Assembly (NCBI GenBank): GCA_050115015.1
Contig: JASFRI010000047.1
Location: forward strand, 1-16,661
DNA length: 16,661 bases
Reading direction: 5' to 3'
Source of the DNA: JASFRI01 sp050115015
GTDB lineage: Bacteria; Acidobacteriota; Polarisedimenticolia; CBDVAL01
The notes beneath the pieces were generated by a model. It was not told where the DNA came from. It saw only the letters and a list, made by a program, of their open reading frames with translations, and did no database searches. Made by a program: the position numbers and the translations under genes. Positions 13,605 to 16,661 of the stretch are shown one piece after another; within the stretch, counting starts at the first letter, position 1; every line of letters begins with the position of its first letter.

Positions 13605-16600
13605 CTAGGGCTGGGTATCCTCGACCTCGGGGAGGGTATCCCCGGGCGGGCAGCCTCCGGCGCAGGGGTCCGGACGGCGCGGCCGGGCGAGCGAGCCGGC
13701 CCCGTAACCCGACGGCCCGGCGGCATCGTGGTACTGCACGAGATAGAACCGGATCGACTCGACCGGCCCGATCCCCCCGCCGGCGGGCTCCACGAGAGAG
13801 GTCTCCGCCAGCGAGCGGGCCAGGAGGTCCACCTCCCCGAGGCCGACGCCATCCACGTCCAGGCGAAGCCCGGACAGCTCGCCGCGGATGACGTCGTACG
13901 CCAGGGCGTCGGGGACCCCTGTCCATCGCAGCCGGGCGCCGCCGCCGGGACGCGGCTCCAGCTCCAGGAGGAGAGGGTCCGGTCCGTCGCCGCGGTCATG
14001 GGGGACCGTGACGATGACCGTCGCCAGGGTCTCGTTCTCCGAGGCATCCACCGCCCGGTAGGTCATCCGGTAGATGCGGCCGGCACCGCCGGCGGACCGC
14101 TCGGCGCGCAGCAGGACCTCCCGGACGGCGGTCCCGGGCTCGACCCCTGACACGTCATCGACGGTGCTCCCGTCGCCGTCGCCGGGAGCGTCGTCCGGCT
14201 CGCTGCTCACCGCCGACAGGAGCTCGACGGTGGGGGATCCGTCGCAGACATCCTCCACGTCCCAACCGATCGCGACCGGGACCGGCAGGTGGTTCGGCGG
14301 CCAGAGGACCGACGGGTCGGCGCCCAGCGCCAGCCGGGGCGGGATCGTGTCCTGGACGACGACGAAGCGCTCGGCCCCGGAGGTGCCACCGGCGGTGTCC
14401 GTGAGGACCAGCGCGATCACGTGACCTCCCAGTGGGTCGGAGGAGACGAGCTGCGCCCCCGACCCGAGGAACGCTCCCGAGGGTTCATCCGGATCCAGGT
14501 ACCAGTCGTACGACGCGATCGCCGCACCGGGACCCGGCCGGGACGGGGTCGCGTCGAGGAGGATCGTCTCGCCGCACTCGGCGGCCGGGGGCAGGTCGAA
14601 CGAGGCTCGCGCGGAGCGGTCCAGGAGCAGCACGCTCTCGCCGGCGTACGGGAACGACCGACGGTCGGAGACGGGAAGGGTCATCCCGTCGGTGACGGTG
14701 ATCTCCAGATCGAAGACTCCCGCGGCCAGCCCGGCCAGCGGGAGCTGGGCCGGCAGGTCGCCGGCGAACCCCACCTCCAGGGCAGGCCGGGGATCCCCGG
14801 CGAGGACGTCGATACCGACCTCATCGATCGCCGTGACCTCCAGCGTGGTGCCCCCCTCCGCGGCGCCACGCGGCCGGACGCACCCCCACGCCGGAAGCGA
14901 CGGCGAGGAGCCCAGGTCCAGGACGGGCCCGAAGGTCCCCGGAGCGTCACAGGGCCCGGGGGCGAGGTCGAAGTCGGGGGCGGCGTCGACGCACCCCAGC
15001 GTACCGTCCAGGTCGACCAGGAACGGGCGGTCGAGGATGACGAGCCCGATCCCCTCGCCGGGCGTCGCCCCGGACGGGAGGTAGCCGCCGGCGCAGTCCG
15101 GGGTCTCCAGGAGATCGTCCAGCCGGGCCGCCCGCCGATCCGGGAAGACGCGCACGGCCCCCTCGAGCGGGTCCCCCTGGGGGTCGGCCGCCTCCACCGT
15201 CGCCCGGATCGCGCCGCTTCCCGCAGGGGAGACGTCCAGGATCATCAGCGTCGGCTGGCAGGCGTCGCCCGAACCATCGCCGTTCGCGTCGGCCTGATCC
15301 GGGTCCGGGAAGCCCGGGCAGGCATCGCAGGCGTCGCCGACGCCGTCACGGTCACCGTCGGGCTGCGCCGGGTCGGCGATCGCCGGGCAGACGTCGCAGG
15401 CATCGCCGACCCCGTCGCCGTCGGCGTCCGGCTGCGGCGGCGCCGGGAAGCCGGGGCACCGGTCGCAAACATCCCCGACGCCGTCGCCGTCCCCGTCGGC
15501 CTGGTCCGGGTTCGCGGCGGCGGGGCAGTTGTCGAGCCCATCGCGCACGCCGTCGCCGTCGGGATCCGCACCGACCTCGAGGGTCACCGGCACGAGGACC
15601 TCCGGGTTGGCCGGGTCGTCTCCCGTCACCTCGATGGTGGTGGTGTAGAGGCCCGGTTCGAGGCCGCCGGCGTCGAGGTGCACCGCCACGTCGGAGCTGC
15701 CCCCCGGAGCGGTCCCGCCGGCGGTGGGCGCGACGGCGAGCCAGGGCACCGGCAGCGTGTGCAGGAAGGCCTCGGCGATCCCCAGCATCTCGGCGTCGGA
15801 GAACGCGTCCCCCGGGTAAGCCACGAAGTTCAGATAGTACAGCCTCCGTGCTCCGGTCAGCCCGAAGATGCGATGGTGATCGTCATGCGGATCGGCGGCG
15901 AACTCGTGCCCCAGGCCCGGCTGGTCGGGGACGATCACCAGGTGGTTCACGGAATCGTAACCCTGGCCACCGAAAACCTGTTTCACGAACACCCGGTAGG
16001 GGACCCCGGCGAAGGTTGTCACCAGGGTGGCACCGTCCACGTGGGCGTAGTTGTCGAGCTCGCCGTCGATCTGGAAGTCGCTCACACCGTCCAGGTCGGC
16101 TGCCAGGACCCAGAGCCCCGCATTGAACCTCGTGAAATATCGGGAGTCCCCGAAGTACGGGCTCTTGACGATCCGTCCGTCCACATACTGGATGTAGCCG
16201 CCCAGATCGGTCTGCAGGTAGTTCCGACGGGGGCCATTCGTGAACTCCTGGAGGTAGTAGCCCGTGGTCCCCCCCTGGAACCCGATCACACTCTGTGGGA
16301 TCGAGTCGACCAGGTCATCCGTGGCGGCGTCCAGCGCCGGTAGGACCTCCTGCAGCGCAGGGATCTTGTCGACGCCCACGGCCGGCCCGCCGGCGAGCGG
16401 CTCCATCGCCGCGATCGCGATCTGCCAGCTCAGGTCCGTCCCACCCGGGTTCTCGACGGTCAGGGCCTGGACGTCCGTCCCGCCCGGCAGGAGGACCCCG
16501 GTCAGGGAATCCGGGCTCACGACCATGCGCGGTGCGGCGACGGCGTCGCCGCGAAGAGCGACGACCACCGTCGGCGAGGCCGGATCGTTCGTCTCCATCA

Positions 16601-16661
16601 CGAGGTCCGATGCGAAACTACTCGCCTCGGGAGGAGAGAACACGATCGGCAACGCCCCCCG
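13605..16661 (-). CDS. Giant extracellular modular protein: Hydin-like, thrombospondin type 3 and HYR-like domains (5' partial)
   Basis: At least 1018 residues are encoded; the frame is open to the window edge (RGA-LPIVFSPPEA), so the N-terminus and any signal peptide are outside. The TTG at 16652 is not a believable start because the end of an ASPM/SPD-2/Hydin-type domain (METNDPASPTVVVALRGDA) begins there. Order, numbered from 16652: Hydin-like end (1-40) and a second similar segment; a globular region around 110-300; VTGDDPANPEVLVPVTLEV; four to five thrombospondin type 3 calcium repeats (about 362-467; DPDGDGV..D.CP... pattern, paired Cys); PKD-like region (SYDWYLDPDE); HYR-like module (PSVLWPPNHLPVPVAI ... 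GRIYRMTYRAVDASENET); and a fibronectin-III-like end (ARLRWTGVPDALAYDVIRG). No recognisable sorting tail follows. Likely cell-surface or secreted, calcium-stabilised; function unknown. Confidence 0.92.
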   Translation of the reverse strand, partial: RGALPIVFSPPEASSFASDLVMETNDPASPTVVVALRGDAVAAPRMVVSPDSLTGVLLPGGTDVQALTVENPGGTDLSWQIAIAAMEPLAGGPAVGVDKIPALQEVLPALDAATDDLVDSIPQSVIGFQGGTTGYYLQEFTNGPRRNYLQTDLGGYIQYVDGRIVKSPYFGDSRYFTRFNAGLWVLAADLDGVSDFQIDGELDNYAHVDGATLVTTFAGVPYRVFVKQVFGGQGYDSVNHLVIVPDQPGLGHEFAADPHDDHHRIFGLTGARRLYYLNFVAYPGDAFSDAEMLGIAEAFLHTLPVPWLAVAPTAGGTAPGGSSDVAVHLDAGGLEPGLYTTTIEVTGDDPANPEVLVPVTLEVGADPDGDGVRDGLDNCPAAANPDQADGDGDGVGDVCDRCPGFPAPPQPDADGDGVGDACDVCPAIADPAQPDGDRDGVGDACDACPGFPDPDQADANGDGSGDACQPTLMILDVSPAGSGAIRATVEAADPQGDPLEGAVRVFPDRRAARLDDLLETPDCAGGYLPSGATPGEGIGLVILDRPFLVDLDGTLGCVDAAPDFDLAPGPCDAPGTFGPVLDLGSSPSLPAWGCVRPRGAAEGGTTLEVTAIDEVGIDVLAGDPRPALEVGFAGDLPAQLPLAGLAAGVFDLEITVTDGMTLPVSDRRSFPYAGESVLLLDRSARASFDLPPAAECGETILLDATPSRPGPGAAIASYDWYLDPDEPSGAFLGSGAQLVSSDPLGGHVIALVLTDTAGGTSGAERFVVVQDTIPPRLALGADPSVLWPPNHLPVPVAIGWDVEDVCDGSPTVELLSAVSSEPDDAPGDGDGSTVDDVSGVEPGTAVREVLLRAERSAGGAGRIYRMTYRAVDASENETLATVIVTVPHDRGDGPDPLLLELEPRPGGGARLRWTGVPDALAYDVIRGELSGLRLDVDGVGLGEVDLLARSLAETSLVEPAGGGIGPVESIRFYLVQYHDAAGPSGYGAGSLARPRRPDPCAGGCPPGDTLPEVEDTQP

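Noticed and set aside
14289..16343. 684-codon plus-strand frame opposite the giant protein
   Set aside because: Antisense shadow: Val/Arg/Gly-rich with no domain, while the minus strand shows clear TSP3 and HYR-like motifs.

Overview
The window is a high-GC bacterial chromosomal segment with eight complete genes and two genes cut by its edges. A protein kinase fused to a PD40/TolB-like propeller, many secreted proteins of unknown function, a giant extracellular protein with thrombospondin type 3 and HYR-like modules, and a bacterial saccharopine pathway together suggest an Acidobacteriota-, Eisenbacteria- or Myxococcota-like lineage, probably from a metagenome. No rRNA, tRNA or phylogenetic marker is present, so the phylum is an inference from gene content only.

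Layout. 3-2699 (+): membrane Ser/Thr kinase with an external-type propeller; its 5' end lies outside the window. 2708-3475 (-): unknown secreted protein. 3673-4709 (-): a two-gene operon, a secreted unknown protein translationally coupled (ATGA overlap) to a DUF1499 protein. 4710-5095: a divergent intergenic region holding a 225-bp element bounded by a perfect 21-bp inverted repeat, then a sigma70-like promoter. 5096-7778 (+): lysine-ketoglutarate reductase and saccharopine dehydrogenase, 19 bp apart, in the order of the domains of the eukaryotic fusion AASS; together they would convert lysine plus 2-oxoglutarate to aminoadipate semialdehyde plus glutamate. 7779-8816 (-) and 8881-11022 (+): a divergent oxygenase pair, a KshA/DAF-36-type Rieske oxygenase and a cytochrome P450 fused to two cyclic-nucleotide-binding domains. 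11063-12853 (-): secreted HEAT-repeat plus SH3-like protein. 12988-13263 (+): small conserved-type hypothetical protein, probably leaderless. 13264-13604: a convergent intergenic region with terminator hairpins and two copies of a 43-nt palindromic repeat. 13605-16661 (-): giant extracellular modular protein, N-terminus outside the window.

The strongest novelty candidate is the P450-cNBD-cNBD fusion. Its I-helix lacks the usual acid-alcohol pair, and it is divergently transcribed from a sterol-type Rieske oxygenase. This suggests a two-oxygenase locus acting on a steroid- or polycyclic-like lipid, with one enzyme possibly under second-messenger control. Secondary candidates are the structured palindromic repeat array, the TIR-bounded element, and a shared extended -10 signature (CGYGRTAYGCT) placed so that two genes would be leaderless.
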